DNA from: an uncultured Dehalococcoidia bacterium | Lineage (GTDB): Bacteria; Chloroflexota; Dehalococcoidia; Lucifugimonadales; UBA3495 | Reading direction: 5' to 3' | Length of the DNA: 64,000 nucleotides | Assembly (NCBI GenBank): GCA_951813535.1 | Contig: OX638345.1 | Location: 4,084,608-4,148,607 of the forward strand | Shown here: positions 17,797-27,380 of the stretch, one piece after another | How positions within the stretch are numbered: the first letter of the stretch is position 1 | Layout: every line of letters starts with the position of its first letter | Position numbers and translations under genes: made by a program | Notes under the pieces: generated by a model | Database searches by the model: none | Told to the model about the DNA's origin: nothing | What the model saw: only the letters and a program-made list of their open reading frames with translations

Positions 17797-19035
17797 CTAG
17801 CAGCAGATCATCCCTTGCTGCGGTGCGCCCCTGGCCTCCTTGTCCCGAACCAGCAGCGTGCCCACCGTCGCGACCACCGACAGGGCAAGCATGAGCGCGA
17901 ATGCCCGGTCGTAGCTGCCCCAGATGTCGAACGACAGGGCGCCGGCCAGCGCGCCGAGCCCGCCGCTGACCTGGTGCACGCCGGAAATGGTTCCGCTGAC
18001 CCTTCCCAATCGGGTGGTGCCGAAAATGTTGCCGGAGAACATGACCGTCAGCGGCGCCGTCATCAGGAAGGTGAAGCCGTACAGCAGCGCGAAGATCATT
18101 ACCGACGGTTTGTCCTGGTTCAGGATGACCAGAGCGAAAATCCCGATGCGCATCACGAAGCAGAGCAGCGTCGGCCGTCCGGGGCCCAGTCGGTCAGCGA
18201 GATAGCCCGAGGCGATGACGCCCAGCAGGCCCATCACGCCCATCAGCGCCAGCAAGTACCCCGAGACCACCGTGCTGATCCCCGTGTCCAGGGCGAACGC
18301 CACCACGTGAGTTTGCACGAAGAAGTCCTGGAAGCCGCAGATGGCGTAAACCACCAGGAGCAGCCAGAGCTGAACCGACGTGAGCAGCGGACCCTCCTTC
18401 GCCTGTTCATCATCCTGTCCCGCTGACGCGCTCGTGACCGGCGCTCCCGAACCCGCGGGCGTTGGTCGGGCGGATCGCACCGCCGCCATCACAATCGGCG
18501 CCAGGATCACCAGGTTGGCCAGCCCCAGCGCCGCGTAGGAAAGACGCCAGCCGAACCGCACCAGCGACTGGGCCAGCAGCCCGACGATCACCAGTTGGCC
18601 GATGGCATTGCCGGAGACGGCCACGCTGTTGGCAACGCCACGCCGGTTCGGGAACCACCGGACGATCATGACGCTCACGACGGGATTGGACATGCCGGCG
18701 TTCCCCAGCGCGAAGACCACCCCGTACACCAGGAACAGCTGCCACGGCGTGGATATGACGCTCATCAGGGCGAGGCCGACGGCGCCCACCACGGCTCCGA
18801 CACCCATGATCCAGCGCAGGTCGTAGCGGTCCGCAAGGCGGCCCACAAAGGGCATGGCCGCGGCGGAAACCAGCATGTAAGCGGTGACCCCAAGCGACAG
18901 CACCGAGCGCGACCACGTGAGGTCGTCGACCATCGGCTTCAGCATGAGCCCCAGGGCAGAGCGCGACCCGCCGTTGAAAAAGAGGATCGCGAACCCCGCG
19001 CCCAGGATGATCCAGCGGTAGTCAATCCGGCGCAT
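17797..19035 (-). CDS. Major facilitator superfamily transporter (OFA/oxalate-formate-like group)
   Basis: 412 residues with twelve predicted membrane segments. The loop after segment 2 holds G-R-L-A-D-R-Y-D-L-R, the MFS A-motif, and the second half repeats it as G-Y-L-A-D-R-L-G-P-G-R. A charged central loop separates the halves (about 195-225). It resembles monocarboxylate/oxalate-formate type permeases, but the substrate is unknown. It is convergent with the LLM oxidoreductase gene, 30 bases apart. Confidence 0.9.
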   Translation of the reverse strand: MRRIDYRWIILGAGFAILFFNGGSRSALGLMLKPMVDDLTWSRSVLSLGVTAYMLVSAAAMPFVGRLADRYDLRWIMGVGAVVGAVGLALMSVISTPWQLFLVYGVVFALGNAGMSNPVVSVMIVRWFPNRRGVANSVAVSGNAIGQLVIVGLLAQSLVRFGWRLSYAALGLANLVILAPIVMAAVRSARPTPAGSGAPVTSASAGQDDEQAKEGPLLTSVQLWLLLVVYAICGFQDFFVQTHVVAFALDTGISTVVSGYLLALMGVMGLLGVIASGYLADRLGPGRPTLLCFVMRIGIFALVILNQDKPSVMIFALLYGFTFLMTAPLTVMFSGNIFGTTRLGRVSGTISGVHQVSGGLGALAGALSFDIWGSYDRAFALMLALSVVATVGTLLVRDKEARGAPQQGMICC

Positions 19036-19253
19036 CGCGGCTCCGGTTGGTCAGGGTGGCCCACCGTAGCACCGCCGTTTTGCGGGAGTCAACGAACCGC
19101 GCGCGGGACGTTGCCCTGCCATTGACGGCATAGTACGGCACGCATAACATCCGCGCATTCCGGCGAAACCCGGAGCAAATCCCCCGCCATCCACCGACTT
19201 GCCAAACTTGCCGGCACAAGGGTTGATGGAATATCGCCGAAGAGCGACTGCGG

Positions 19254-22200
19254 ATGTTTGACACGGCGCTGAAAAAGAAGCGGGTCATCGGCATTGTGCT
19301 GTTGGCCGTGATTCTGGCCTTGTTCCTGGCCTTCAACCGGATCCCCAAGCTGGACACGGTCGAGGCCGACCTTGCCGGCGTCAGCGCTCCTCAGGCCGAG
19401 TGCTTCCAGGGGTTTTGCATCAACCGGGAACCGGAGACCGGGTTCTTCGAACGGTGGTGGGACTTCTCCACCAGCTACCTCAAGCTGGTGACGGTGGGAA
19501 TGATCTTCGCGTTCCTCGCCGCCGGCATAACGGAAGTGTTCCTTTTCCCCAATAGCGGCGGCTCCAGGTTCACCGGCGGCGGCATCAAGGGGGTCCTGCG
19601 CGGATTCGCCGTCGGCTCCTCCATGAACCTGTGCTCCGCGTGCATTGTCCCCATAGCATCGGCCTTTCGGAACCGCGGCGCCCCGGTGGAAACCGCCATC
19701 GCCATCACGCAGGGGTCGTCCACGCTGAACCTGCCGGCGCTGGTGATGGCCGCGCTGGTCTTCACCCCCATGCTGGCCAGCACGCGCATCGCGGTGAGCG
19801 TGGTCGGCGTCCTGTTGCTGGGGCCGCTGGTGGCTCTCCTGCTGCGGCGGCAACTGAGTTTCAGCGACGCCTTCAGGTTCGGTAGAGCGGAAGGACCGCT
19901 CCCGGAGCTTGCCACCTGGCGGGAGACCATCGGAACCGGCCTGAAGGACTGGTTGAAGTCCAGCCTGCGATACCTGTGGCGGCTGGGGCCCGCCATGATC
20001 CTCGCGGGGATCGCCGGCGGCCTGGTGATCCAGTGGATCACCCCTGAGACGGTGGCGGCCTACCTGGGCGACGATATTTCCGGCATCGCGGTCGCGGCCA
20101 CCCTGGGCATCCTCATCAACGTGCCTCTGCTTTTCGAGATCCCGCTGGTGGCGGTGCTCATGCTGGTGGGCATGGGCGCCGCGCCGGCGGCAGCGCTCCT
20201 GTTCGGCGCGGCGGCGGCCGGCCCCTTTACCCTCTGGGGCCTGGCGCGGGTCATGCCCAAGAGGGCCGTGGCCGCCTTTGCCGCCGGCACGTGGAGCCTC
20301 AGCATGGTCGGTGGCGTGGGCCTGCTGTTCGTCGGCCCATTTTTCCTCGACAACTCCGATTCCCGCATCGTTTTCAGCTCGGACCGGGACGGCGACTTCG
20401 AAGTCTACTCGATGCTTCCCGACGGCTCCGACCTGAAACGACTGACCAACAACTCCGGGTACGACGACATGCCGGCCTGGTCCCCCGACGGCAAGAAGAT
20501 CGCGTTCGTGTCCGACCGCCACGGCAGTCCTGAAATATACGTGATGCACGCCGACGGTTCCCGCGCGCGTCGCCTCACCGAGGACAACGGCCCGGACAAC
20601 GCGCTTCCCGCGTGGTCGCCCGACGGCAGCCGGATCGCCTATTCCTCCGAGCGCGACGGCAACCGAGAGATCTACGTGATGGACGCCGACGGATCCAACC
20701 CGGTCAACCTGACCACCCACCCGGGTTACGACTCGTCACCTGCCTGGTCCCCCGACGGGCGGCGCATCCTGTTCAACTCCCGCCGCGACGGCAACCTCGA
20801 AATCTACGTGATGGACGCCGACGGTTCCAACCAGGTCCGCCTCACCAGGAACGCAACCTCCGACGAATTCCCTGTCTGGTCGCCGGACGGTTCCAAAATT
20901 GCTTTCTCCTCCAGCAGGACGGGTTGGCGTGCCGTCTACGTGATGGACCCGGACGGCGCGAACCCGGTGCAGCTCACCGGAGACGCATTCAACGATTTCT
21001 GGCCTTCCTGGTCTCCCGACGGCGCCCGCATCGTCTTCACCAGCGACCGGTACGGAGCCCCGGAGATCATGGCGATGAACGCCGACGGGTCGCACCAGGC
21101 CAATCTCAGCGGGAGTACGGGCGGCGACCTGGGGCCAGCATGGGGACCTGGAGACCTCCCGCCGGCGAACTCTGGGGGACCTCGAATTGCGTCCCTGGAT
21201 CCTCCCGCCGCCGCCACGTCAGGCGGCAGCCTGGTTACCATCTCCGGCGCCGGCCTGGAGGATGGCAGCCATGTCACCATCGGCGGGCTGGAAGCGCCGG
21301 TTGTTGAATTCCTGGACTCCCACACAATGACGATCAAGGCACCTCCACGCCAGGCCGGCGTCGTCGACGTCGTGATAACCAATGCCGACGGCCGTTCCGG
21401 TACTTTGCCCGGGGGCTTCGCCTACCGCCCGCCCATCTTCACCGACGTTGCGCAAGAGGCCGGCGTCGCATTTCAGCACTACCGGGACCCGGTGGACCGG
21501 ATTCCGTTGGGCGCCGGCGTGGTTGTCTTTGATTTCAACAACGACGGCCGGCAGGACATCTACGTCGCGTCCAAGCCCTCCTGGAGCGAGTCGCCGGACC
21601 AGATCGACGGGGCCAACGCGCTGTACCGGAACGACGGCAACGGATCTTTCACCGATGTCGCAGGGGAGGCCGGGGTTGACGAGCTGATGGGCCTGTCCAA
21701 CGGCGGGTGCGCCGCCGACTACGACAACGACGGCGATCAGGACCTCTACGTCACCAACTGGGGCTCCAGCAAACTCTTTCGCAACAACGGATCCGGAGCC
21801 TTCGCAGATGTGACGGATCACGCCGGATTGGGCGACCCCGATCCCAGCTACCGGTCCATGGGCTGCGCCTGGGGCGACTATGACCGGGACGGACATCTCG
21901 ACTTCGTCGTCGTCCGGCACATGGAAGAATCGAACATGGAGGCCCTGGACCTGAGGTTGTTCAACCTTGCGGTGCGTCCGCTGGGCCTGTTCCACAACGA
22001 CGGCGACGGCACCTTCACCGAGGTCTCGCATCTGCTGGGCGACACCGGTTCGCCGCAAAAAATCCCCGGAGAGTACGGCAACCTGTGGGGGGCCGGGTTC
22101 CAGCCGAGCTGGCTCGACTTCGACAACGACGGCGACCCCGACCTGTACGTGGTGAACGACTTCGGGCACGACGCCCAACCCAACGTTCTGTGGCGCAACG

Positions 22201-23027
22201 ATGGTCCCGCTGCCGACGGACTCTGGCAATTTGAGGATATTTCCCGCGATTCCCGCGCGGACGTCGCAATGTTCGGAATGGGCCTCGCGGTGGGCGACTA
22301 CGATCTCGACGGACACTTCGACCTGTTCGTCACGAATATCGAAGACAACGTCCTGCTGAGAAACACCGGCGACGGGCTCACCTTCACCGAAACGGCCGCC
22401 GAGGCTGAGGCCGGGATGGGCGCTTTCCAGAGGCGGCAACGGGTGAGTTGGGGCACGGTGTTTTTCGACTATGACAACGACGGCTGGGAGGATCTCTACG
22501 TTGCCAGCGGCCACCTGGACAGCGATCGGTCCACCAACCATCGCCATCAACCCAACCTGCTGCTGCGCAACACCGGCCAGGCCACCTTTGAAGACGTGTC
22601 GTCCATCAGCGGCGCCGACGACCGGGGCGTCGGCCGGGGCGTGGCCTACGCCGACTTCAACAACGACGGCTGCCTGGACCTGTACGTGGCGAACCTGGGC
22701 CTGGCCGGCGATGAGGCCCAGAGCGCCCGCCTGTTCCAGAACAGCTGCGCGTGGGCCGCCAACTGGCTCCGTGTCGAAACCGTGGGCACGGTGAGCAACC
22801 GAGATGGCATCGGAGCCCGGATCACGGTGGTGGCCGACGGCCGCACCCAGATCCGGGAGATCACCGCCGGCTCCAGCAACAAGAGCCAGAACATGCTGCC
22901 GGCGCATTTCGGCCTCGGCCGGGCTACAGAGGTAGATACGCTTGAAATCCGTTGGCCCAGCGGCATCGTCCAAACCCTGTCCAACGTGCTGCCCAATCAA
23001 CGATTGACCGTTGTCGAGGCTCCGTAG
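19254..23027 (+). CDS. Giant fusion: permease (ArsP/DUF318-like) + TolB-type propeller + TIG + FG-GAP/VCBS + ASPIC/UnbV
   Basis: 1257 residues in one uninterrupted frame. Residues 1-365 form a membrane permease with about eight helices and a CSACIVPIASAFRNRGAP motif resembling the CSC(G)VVP motif of the ArsP/DUF318 permease family. Residues 368-635 hold about six PD40 (TolB-like) repeats with recurring I-Y-V-M-D-A-D-G-S and W-S-P-D-G. About 641-722 is an IPT/TIG domain; 728-1150 carries repeated FG-GAP/VCBS units with D-F-N-N-D-G-x-x-D-I-Y calcium-binding-like loops; 1165-1250 is an ASPIC/UnbV domain (N-R-D-G-I-G-A-R). The extracytoplasmic part probably displays a large propeller array tethered by the permease. 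The two parts are normally separate genes. The ligand is unknown. Confidence 0.82.
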   Translation: MFDTALKKKRVIGIVLLAVILALFLAFNRIPKLDTVEADLAGVSAPQAECFQGFCINREPETGFFERWWDFSTSYLKLVTVGMIFAFLAAGITEVFLFPNSGGSRFTGGGIKGVLRGFAVGSSMNLCSACIVPIASAFRNRGAPVETAIAITQGSSTLNLPALVMAALVFTPMLASTRIAVSVVGVLLLGPLVALLLRRQLSFSDAFRFGRAEGPLPELATWRETIGTGLKDWLKSSLRYLWRLGPAMILAGIAGGLVIQWITPETVAAYLGDDISGIAVAATLGILINVPLLFEIPLVAVLMLVGMGAAPAAALLFGAAAAGPFTLWGLARVMPKRAVAAFAAGTWSLSMVGGVGLLFVGPFFLDNSDSRIVFSSDRDGDFEVYSMLPDGSDLKRLTNNSGYDDMPAWSPDGKKIAFVSDRHGSPEIYVMHADGSRARRLTEDNGPDNALPAWSPDGSRIAYSSERDGNREIYVMDADGSNPVNLTTHPGYDSSPAWSPDGRRILFNSRRDGNLEIYVMDADGSNQVRLTRNATSDEFPVWSPDGSKIAFSSSRTGWRAVYVMDPDGANPVQLTGDAFNDFWPSWSPDGARIVFTSDRYGAPEIMAMNADGSHQANLSGSTGGDLGPAWGPGDLPPANSGGPRIASLDPPAAATSGGSLVTISGAGLEDGSHVTIGGLEAPVVEFLDSHTMTIKAPPRQAGVVDVVITNADGRSGTLPGGFAYRPPIFTDVAQEAGVAFQHYRDPVDRIPLGAGVVVFDFNNDGRQDIYVASKPSWSESPDQIDGANALYRNDGNGSFTDVAGEAGVDELMGLSNGGCAADYDNDGDQDLYVTNWGSSKLFRNNGSGAFADVTDHAGLGDPDPSYRSMGCAWGDYDRDGHLDFVVVRHMEESNMEALDLRLFNLAVRPLGLFHNDGDGTFTEVSHLLGDTGSPQKIPGEYGNLWGAGFQPSWLDFDNDGDPDLYVVNDFGHDAQPNVLWRNDGPAADGLWQFEDISRDSRADVAMFGMGLAVGDYDLDGHFDLFVTNIEDNVLLRNTGDGLTFTETAAEAEAGMGAFQRRQRVSWGTVFFDYDNDGWEDLYVASGHLDSDRSTNHRHQPNLLLRNTGQATFEDVSSISGADDRGVGRGVAYADFNNDGCLDLYVANLGLAGDEAQSARLFQNSCAWAANWLRVETVGTVSNRDGIGARITVVADGRTQIREITAGSSNKSQNMLPAHFGLGRATEVDTLEIRWPSGIVQTLSNVLPNQRLTVVEAP

Positions 23028-23122
23028 TCCGGGTTCCGGCCGTAACGGTTTCGGCCGCCTCACTGGCGGCGTGCAACGGACAACGTCGTGACCTGGCGGC
23101 CCCTTGCTTCTAGGGAAAACTA

Positions 23123-23150
23123 TTGACACCCATTACATTGCTGGTATAAA
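23123..23150 (+). promoter_or_regulatory. Sigma-70 promoter of the ABC importer operon
   Basis: TTGACA (23123-23128), 16-base spacer, TATAAA (23145-23150). This is the best promoter match in the window. Transcription would begin near 23157, leaving a leader of about 300 bases before the binding-protein start codon. Confidence 0.65.
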
Positions 23151-23277
23151 GTCCGCCCACTTTACGAATGGCTGTCAGACCGTTCAACACTATCTACGTT
23201 ACCCAACACCAAGAACAAAATGACAGCCGGATTTCGTCACCAATCTCGCGATTTCCAATACCAATAGACGCAATCGC

Positions 23278-23377
23278 CATACGATTTCGTATGCCTCGTG
23301 ACGAGGTGTAGCACTGATACTAGAACGGCCGACTGAATTCGCAACCAGATGAACGAGCCAGGATTATCATTGGCTCG
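23278..23377 (+). promoter_or_regulatory. Structured 5' leader with three hairpins
   Basis: Perfect stems: CATACG/CGTATG (23278-23293), immediately followed by CCTCG/CGAGG (23294-23306), and CGAGCCA/TGGCTCG (23354-23377, 10-base loop). They lie between the promoter and the ribosome-binding site of the substrate-binding protein. I do not recognise a known riboswitch class; a regulatory or mRNA-stabilising role is inference. Confidence 0.35.
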
Positions 23378-23454
23378 GGCTTCACGTAAACATGGAGGAC
23401 AAGCGTCTCGACCCGGGGTCATGGACGCGACAATCACAGTCTGGAGGTCTGGTA

Positions 23455-25263
23455 ATGAACCGCTACGGAACGAAGATCCCATCGGCGCTGATGCTTTTAC
23501 CAGCGCTGCTGCTCCTGACATTCGTCGCAGCATGCGGAGGCGCCGAGGCGCCGGCTGAAACCGCTCAGCCCGCTGCTGCCCAGCCGGCATCCGGGGGCGC
23601 TCCGGCCGCCGCTGCTCAGCCCACCGCGATGCCCGCGTCCCAGGACCAGCCTGCCGCCAATGTCGTGGACGAGGGCCAGTTGCCCGTACAGAAGGTCATC
23701 CTCGGCCTGATCACCCCGATCGACGACACCGTCGTGCCGTGGTTGGGCGGTGTTGACTTCGTGTACCAGCACAGCCCGTTCATGGAATACCTGGTGCAGT
23801 TGGACCCCTACGACAGCTCCTGGCAGCCCATGCTGGCGAAGACTTGGGAGATGAACGCCACCGGCGATGTTTGGACCTTCGAGCTTGAGCAGGGCGTTCA
23901 GTTCCACCGCGACTTTGGCGAGTTCACGGCCGATGACGTCGTGCACAGCTTCCAGGTGAACTGCCAAAAGGGTACCCGGGCCAGCTACAAGGGCGGCATC
24001 TGCAACGTTGACCGCGTTGAGATTCTGGATCCCTACAACATCCAGGTCCACATGGTGAAGCCCTCCGCCGAGTACCTGTTCTACGCTGCGGAGTCCGCAG
24101 GCAACATGATCTCCAGCAAGGCGCAGTGCGACGGGGCCGGCGGCTTCGACGTAGCTGAGAACGTCGCCAGCGAAGGCTGCACCAACGAGTATTACGAGCG
24201 CCTGGCCGGCACCGGTCCCTACCAGTATGACGGCCGGGTCGAGGAAGTCCACGTGGACTACTCCCTCGCCTTCCCGGACGGGCACTGGCGTCATGACCCG
24301 GTGTACCCCGAAATGCGGAACACCTGGGTGCTGGAAGAGTCCACCCGCCTCGCCCAATTCCGCGCCGGCGAGACCCACATGACGGAAGTCAACCGCGACC
24401 TGGGCGACAAGCTGGTCGAGGAAGGCTTCTTGATCATCCCGAGCAACGGCCCGGCCCAGCAGACAGCCTTCCGGTTCGGCGGCATGTTCTACGGCGACCC
24501 CGAGACCTATGACCCCGACTTCCCGGTAACCGCTCCGGGCGAGATCGGGATCAAGGTACGCAAAGCCCTCAACAAGGCCGTTGACCGCGAGACCTTCAAG
24601 GCAGAGCTGTACAAGGGCCGCGTCTGGGACTCCAAGGTCCACGCCTTCCATCCCACCCTGACCGCCTGGAATCCCAAGTGGGATGATGACTGGGAAGAAG
24701 AGTACGGCTACGACCTCGAAGCCTCCAAGCAGCTTCTCGCTGAAGCCGGCTACCCCGAAGGGTTCAAGATCACGGTTCCAATGTACCCCTTCCCCGGCGC
24801 GCCTGAGCTTCCCCAGATTGCCCAGTTCATGCAGCTGGCCTGGGCGGAGATCGGAGTGGAGTTGGAACTCCGCGACGAAGACCGCGCAGCCGTGGTTGCC
24901 CGGCGCAGGAACAAGGAAAACCACGAAACGGCGCTGGCGACCACACCTTCCTTCAAGGCTGTGGAAGCCCAGATCATGCTGTTCAACACCCCCAAGGAAG
25001 ATGGCGGCGTGGTCTTCATGTACGAGACCGCCGAGCTCCAGAACCTGTACCACGAGTTGCAGGTCACCGTGGATCCCGTCGCACGCGAAGATGTCATGCT
25101 CCGGATTGGGGACATCAAGTTCTACCATCATGAGTGGATACCCCTGTTCTGGGTGCCCATCGAGACCATCGTGGATCCGAAGATCATCTGCGCCTGGCCC
25201 TTCCCAGGTTGGGAAGGCGGTGACCTGGGCAGCAACGAGTTGATCGAAGCGCCCCCCTGCTGA
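23455..25263 (+). CDS. ABC transporter substrate-binding lipoprotein, family 5 (peptide/nickel type)
   Basis: 602 residues from the ATG that follows GGAGGT at 23443-23448. The N-terminus is a lipoprotein signal with lipobox V-A-A-C (cleavage before the Cys in FVAACGG). A low-complexity Ala/Pro/Gln linker (about 30-70) follows, then the SBP family-5 domain with F-E-L-E-Q-G-V-Q-F-H and T-A-D-D-V-V-H-S-F near 140-160. Family 5 proteins bind oligopeptides, dipeptides, nickel, glutathione or opines. Two permease genes follow; no ATPase gene is in the operon, so it must use ATPases encoded elsewhere. Confidence 0.93.
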   Translation: MNRYGTKIPSALMLLPALLLLTFVAACGGAEAPAETAQPAAAQPASGGAPAAAAQPTAMPASQDQPAANVVDEGQLPVQKVILGLITPIDDTVVPWLGGVDFVYQHSPFMEYLVQLDPYDSSWQPMLAKTWEMNATGDVWTFELEQGVQFHRDFGEFTADDVVHSFQVNCQKGTRASYKGGICNVDRVEILDPYNIQVHMVKPSAEYLFYAAESAGNMISSKAQCDGAGGFDVAENVASEGCTNEYYERLAGTGPYQYDGRVEEVHVDYSLAFPDGHWRHDPVYPEMRNTWVLEESTRLAQFRAGETHMTEVNRDLGDKLVEEGFLIIPSNGPAQQTAFRFGGMFYGDPETYDPDFPVTAPGEIGIKVRKALNKAVDRETFKAELYKGRVWDSKVHAFHPTLTAWNPKWDDDWEEEYGYDLEASKQLLAEAGYPEGFKITVPMYPFPGAPELPQIAQFMQLAWAEIGVELELRDEDRAAVVARRRNKENHETALATTPSFKAVEAQIMLFNTPKEDGGVVFMYETAELQNLYHELQVTVDPVAREDVMLRIGDIKFYHHEWIPLFWVPIETIVDPKIICAWPFPGWEGGDLGSNELIEAPPC

Positions 25264-25297
25264 TCCTCACCCAACCCCAACGTAGTCTGGTCTCAAC

Positions 25298-25333
25298 GCA
25301 TCGCGATTGCTGGGCAACCAACGATCGCGATGC
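25298..25333 (+). promoter_or_regulatory. Intra-operon hairpin between binding protein and permeases
   Basis: GCATCGCGAT (25298-25307) and ATCGCGATGC (25324-25333) are a perfect 10-base-pair inverted repeat with a 16-base loop, placed 34 bases after the binding-protein stop. Such structures commonly protect the upstream mRNA and lower permease output; that role is inferred from position. Confidence 0.55.
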
Positions 25334-25376
25334 GCACTGCCAATCTCAACCACGTGAACTCGGCTAGGAGTTAAGG

Positions 25377-26297
25377 ATGCAACGGTACATCATTATGCGC
25401 CTCCTCCAGGCATTCCTGGTCCTGGCGGTGGTGAGCGTGATTGCCTTCGCCCTGGGCCACGCCGGCGGCAATCCTCTGGACGCCATATTGCCTGACGATG
25501 CTGATGCCACGGTCAGGGCCGACCTGGAGGAATTCTGGGGCATCAACGAACCGTTGCACGTCCAGTATTTCACCTACGTAGGTAACGCCGTTCGGGGAGA
25601 CTTCGGCCACTCGTTCAAATACCCCAGGTTCACCGTGTCAGAACTCATCCGGAACCGCTTCATGGCCACGATCCAGTTGGCTGGCGCCGGCATCTTGGTG
25701 GCCGTGGCCCTGGGTCTGCCCATTGGGGTCCTCACGGCAACCTACCGGGACACCGTCTTCGACTGGACGGGCAAGGTGGTGGCCCTGCTGGGCCAATCTC
25801 TGCCCGTGTTTTGGCTGGGCATCGTCCTCATGTGGATCTTTGCCGTGCAGTTGGACTGGTTCCCAACCTCGGGCAAGGGCGGAATCAGGCACCTGATCCT
25901 GCCGGCCATCGCCATCGGATGGTTCCAGGTGGCCGCCATGCTTCGGCTGGTCCGTTCGTCCATGCTGGACGTGCTGGACAGCGAGTACGTGAAGCTGGCC
26001 CGCATCAAGGGGCTCCCCGAGCGCAAGATCATCTGGAAGCACTGCTTGCGGAACGCCGCCATCGCCCCCCTGACCTACTTCGCCATCACATTGGGATCGC
26101 TGATGGTGGGCTCCGTTTCCATCGAAACGGTCTTCCAGTGGCCCGGTTTGGGGTTCCTGCTGTTCAACGCGGCCCGGTCCAGCGATTACGCTCTGTTGCA
26201 GGGCATAATGCTCACCTTCACCACCATCTACGTCATCGCCAATCTGTTGGTGGACATATCTTATGCCTACCTCGACCCGCGCATACGGTACAACTGA
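25377..26297 (+). CDS. ABC transporter permease (DppB/OppB type)
   Basis: 306 residues with six predicted membrane segments. It begins M-Q-R-Y-I-I-M-R-L-L-Q-A-F, typical of DppB-like permeases, and has the Y-V-K-L-A-R-I-K-G-L-P-E-R-K-I-I-W-K-H EAA-type loop (about 202-220) that contacts the ATPase. The C-terminal L-V-D-I-S-Y-A-Y-L-D-P-R-I-R-Y is diagnostic of this group. It lies 113 bases after the binding-protein gene, with a hairpin between them. Confidence 0.95.
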   Translation: MQRYIIMRLLQAFLVLAVVSVIAFALGHAGGNPLDAILPDDADATVRADLEEFWGINEPLHVQYFTYVGNAVRGDFGHSFKYPRFTVSELIRNRFMATIQLAGAGILVAVALGLPIGVLTATYRDTVFDWTGKVVALLGQSLPVFWLGIVLMWIFAVQLDWFPTSGKGGIRHLILPAIAIGWFQVAAMLRLVRSSMLDVLDSEYVKLARIKGLPERKIIWKHCLRNAAIAPLTYFAITLGSLMVGSVSIETVFQWPGLGFLLFNAARSSDYALLQGIMLTFTTIYVIANLLVDISYAYLDPRIRYN

Positions 26298-26327
26298 CGC
26301 CACCAAGTCTAAGCGAGGACAACAGCT

Positions 26328-27206
26328 ATGGCCATAGCACTGCCAGAACTTAGCAGCCCACGTCCGCCATCCCGAATAGGCCATTACGCGAGGGAAGCCT
26401 TCCGCTACCCGATCATTCCAGTGGCTGTCCTGGTGATAGTCCTGCTCATCCCTGCCCTCGGCGCCCATTGGATTGCTCCGTACGACCCACTGAAAGGCGA
26501 CATGAAAAATCGCTTCGCGGAACCCTCGGCGCAGCACTGGTTCGGCACGGACGACATTGGGCGGGACGTGCTCAGTCGGGTCATGCATGGAGCCCGCGTG
26601 TCGCTGTTGGTGGCCAGCGTGGCGATACTGATATCGGGGATAATCGGCACTTCTTTCGGTATTGTGTCCGCCTTTTACGGCGGCTGGGTGGACAACCTCA
26701 TGATGCGCCTGGTGGACATCTCGCTGTCCCTGCCCATCATCGTGGTGGCAATTGTGGTTGCCGCGATGGCGGGACCCAGCATGAAGATACTGATCGCGGT
26801 GCTGGTGTTGAGCCAATGGTCTCGTTATGCTCGGCTGGTCCGCGGCGAAGCGCTGACCATACGGGCGCAGGACTACATCTCCCGGGCCCGGGTGTCCGGA
26901 GCGTCCAATAAGCGGATCATGCTCCGGTACATCTTCCCCAACATCGTGAACACCATAGTGGTGCTGGCCACCCTCCAAGTGGGTTTCGTCATCGTGCTGG
27001 AAGCGACCCTCAGCTTCCTGGGCGCCGGCATCTCCCGGCCCACGGCGGCATGGGGCGTGATGGTGGCCGACGGACGGTCGTTCGTGACCGACGCCTGGTG
27101 GCTGTCCTTCTTCCCCGGGCTGGCCATCCTGCTCACGGTCCTGTCCATGAATCTGCTGGGAGACTGGCTGCGGGACAAGCTGGACCCGAAGCAACGGAAC
27201 CTGTAG
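26328..27206 (+). CDS. ABC transporter permease (DppC/OppC type)
   Basis: 292 residues, six predicted membrane segments. Key patterns are H-W-F-G-T-D-D-I-G-R-D-V-L-S-R-V-M-H-G-A-R (about 64-84), the EAA loop Q-D-Y-I-S-R-A-R-V-S-G-A-S (about 182-194) and a C-terminal N-L-L-G-D-W-L-R-D-K-L-D-P. It forms the membrane pore with the preceding DppB-type subunit. The operon ends here, before a strong hairpin. Confidence 0.95.
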   Translation: MAIALPELSSPRPPSRIGHYAREAFRYPIIPVAVLVIVLLIPALGAHWIAPYDPLKGDMKNRFAEPSAQHWFGTDDIGRDVLSRVMHGARVSLLVASVAILISGIIGTSFGIVSAFYGGWVDNLMMRLVDISLSLPIIVVAIVVAAMAGPSMKILIAVLVLSQWSRYARLVRGEALTIRAQDYISRARVSGASNKRIMLRYIFPNIVNTIVVLATLQVGFVIVLEATLSFLGAGISRPTAAWGVMVADGRSFVTDAWWLSFFPGLAILLTVLSMNLLGDWLRDKLDPKQRNL

Positions 27207-27264
27207 CCATTCCGGCGTTGTCACCAGTGAGCCCACAATCTATCGAGGCAGCCAGACGATCGAC

Positions 27265-27295
27265 CGGCGCGGATGCGGTATATGCATCCGCGCCG
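27265..27295 (+). terminator. Terminator hairpin of the ABC importer operon
   Basis: CGGCGCGGATGC and GCATCCGCGCCG form a perfect 12-base-pair GC-rich stem with the 7-base loop GGTATAT. It is followed by TCGTTTG, a short T-rich tract. It sits 59 bases after the DppC-type stop codon, the expected place for an intrinsic terminator. Confidence 0.6.
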
Positions 27296-27380
27296 TCGTT
27301 TGCCTTGCGCGCCACCGCACCGGCCGGACTGGCAACTACGTTGTTGCCGTAACGCCCGCTGACACGCTAATCTGTCCTCG

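Larger units (their letters stand above)
23028..23454. other. 427-base gap: promoter and structured leader of the ABC importer operon
   Basis: No convincing ORF. Near its start CGGCCG is repeated in inverted orientation just after the upstream gene, a weak terminator candidate. It then contains a well-formed sigma-70 promoter at 23123-23150 and three hairpins listed separately, so most of it is probably a transcribed 5' leader of about 300 bases. Confidence 0.6.
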
